From positions 1-30,717 of IMG/VR virus record IMGVR_UViG_3300047476_000645: DNA of 30,717 bases. The stretch is one strand, 5' to 3'. Source of the stretch: a virus. How positions within the stretch are numbered: the stretch's first letter is position 1; each line of letters starts with the position of its first letter. The translations under genes and the position numbers were made by a program. Below, one piece after another: positions 30,093 through 30,717 of this stretch. Below the pieces are notes generated by a model. It did not search any database. It had not been told where the DNA came from and was given only the letters and a program-made list of their open reading frames with translations.

Positions 30093-30717
30093 TTAGGCAG
30101 TGAAGTCGAACTTGGCGAGACCAAGCGGGTTCTTCACGATGCAAGTAGCGATAGCCTCGACCATTCTGGCAGGGCCACCACCGTTATCGGTGAGTTCCTT
30201 GACTTGGGCGATGTTGCCTCCGTAGCCGACTCCGACTAAGTCCCAATTCAGCAGGTAACCGCAGAAGTTGTTCTTAAGGAAGAGCGATGTGTGGAGACGG
30301 ATAGAGCCGAAGTCACCTTCAAAGACATCGATGCTGGACTTGTACACGCTCTGTTCCGACTCTCTGTTGAGTGTGCGGATAACGGAAGCGGGGGCAGTGC
30401 CAGTCTGTCTTGTCGTGTATGTGAGGGCGGTGAAGGCTTGCTTCAACTTGTAGCCACCAAGGAGGTCAAACTCCTGCGGACGACCAGTCTGTTCAAAAAC
30501 GGAGGCCAGCATATTCTGGACAACCATTTCATCAAGAGCGGCTGTGCCGACATTGGAGATAGACGAGGTCGGGGTGCGGAACGATGTCGGGACAGGGAGG
30601 TAGGTGTCGCCTGTGAAGTCGTTCTTAATCCACGAGTCGAGACCACGAGAAGCGTAGCCTTGGGAAGCACCATCGTCAGCCTTCGGGAGGTTGGCGGAGC
30701 AGAGGGTTCTTTCCATC
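30093..30717 (-). CDS. Major capsid protein, C-terminal part (SU10-like/HK97 fold), cut by window edge
   Basis: About 207 residues are visible; the gene continues beyond base 30717, so the ATG at 30716 is probably internal. Features resembling the SU10/DUF5309 capsid family are ASRGLDSWI near the visible start, then LDEMVVQNMLASVFEQTGRP, DLLGGYKLKQAFTAL, and the late strand pattern FEGDFGSIRLHTSLFL followed by GYLLNWDLVGVGY. The ending (NPLGLAKFDFTA) is a clean C-terminus. It would form the icosahedral head. As the first late gene seen, its promoter and the portal and terminase genes should lie to the right, outside the window. The next gene starts 6 bases after the stop. Confidence 0.75.
   Translation of the reverse strand, partial: MERTLCSANLPKADDGASQGYASRGLDSWIKNDFTGDTYLPVPTSFRTPTSSISNVGTAALDEMVVQNMLASVFEQTGRPQEFDLLGGYKLKQAFTALTYTTRQTGTAPASVIRTLNRESEQSVYKSSIDVFEGDFGSIRLHTSLFLKNNFCGYLLNWDLVGVGYGGNIAQVKELTDNGGGPARMVEAIATCIVKNPLGLAKFDFTA

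Overview
This window is part of a tailed-phage genome of the podovirus type. It is probably lytic, because no integrase, repressor/Cro pair or other lysogeny gene is visible. The likely host is Gram-negative: the lysis cassette ends in a lipoprotein/transmembrane protein that looks like a unimolecular spanin, which makes sense only with an outer membrane. Almost no start codon has a Shine-Dalgarno sequence. That fits hosts such as Bacteroidota and some other environmental lineages, but the host cannot be named from the sequence. No named phage could be matched with certainty.

Layout: (1) 41-2115, minus strand: a GP88-like cysteine-motif protein, an unknown protein, a 264-nt gap rich in inverted repeats, and a helix-turn-helix protein. 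(2) 2127-8317, plus strand: a tightly overlapping early/middle operon. It starts only 11 nt from the divergent helix-turn-helix gene and runs RusA resolvase, RecE-like PD-(D/E)XK exonuclease, lambda-O-like initiator with a candidate origin inside the gene, DnaC-like helicase loader, a small protein, ERF annealing protein, tRNA-Arg, a tRNA-like structured element, an exported endolysin, several small unknown proteins and a metallophosphoesterase. (3) 8323-8729, plus strand: five tRNA genes (Gln, Leu, Gly, Ser, Met/Ile). (4) 8730-8852: convergent boundary with inverted repeats. (5) 8853-30717, minus strand: the late operon, transcribed from the right. In transcription order it holds the major capsid protein (cut by the window edge), a small unknown protein, head-tail adaptor, two small or low-complexity virion-type proteins, two tiny genes (one apparently frameshifted), a nozzle-like beta-propeller protein, a glycine-rich tail fibre, a GNAT-like protein, an ejection protein, a PAPS-reductase-like PP-loop enzyme, a 724-aa internal virion protein, a giant 3558-aa protein, a holin and the u-spanin.

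How it works together: the early block looks like a recombination and replication kit that uses host polymerase and helicase. The O-like protein would open the origin, the DnaC-like protein would load host helicase, the RecE-like nuclease and ERF would make and anneal single strands, and RusA would resolve junctions. No phage DNA or RNA polymerase is seen here. The late block builds the short-tailed virion and its ejected proteins, then lyses the cell in three steps: holin, exported transglycosylase-like endolysin, spanin. Terminase large subunit and portal must lie outside the window. The least explained parts are the 10.7-kb giant gene with an ADP-ribosyltransferase-like segment, the PP-loop enzyme inside the ejection cassette, the tRNA-like RNA before the endolysin gene, and the frameshifted mini-gene.
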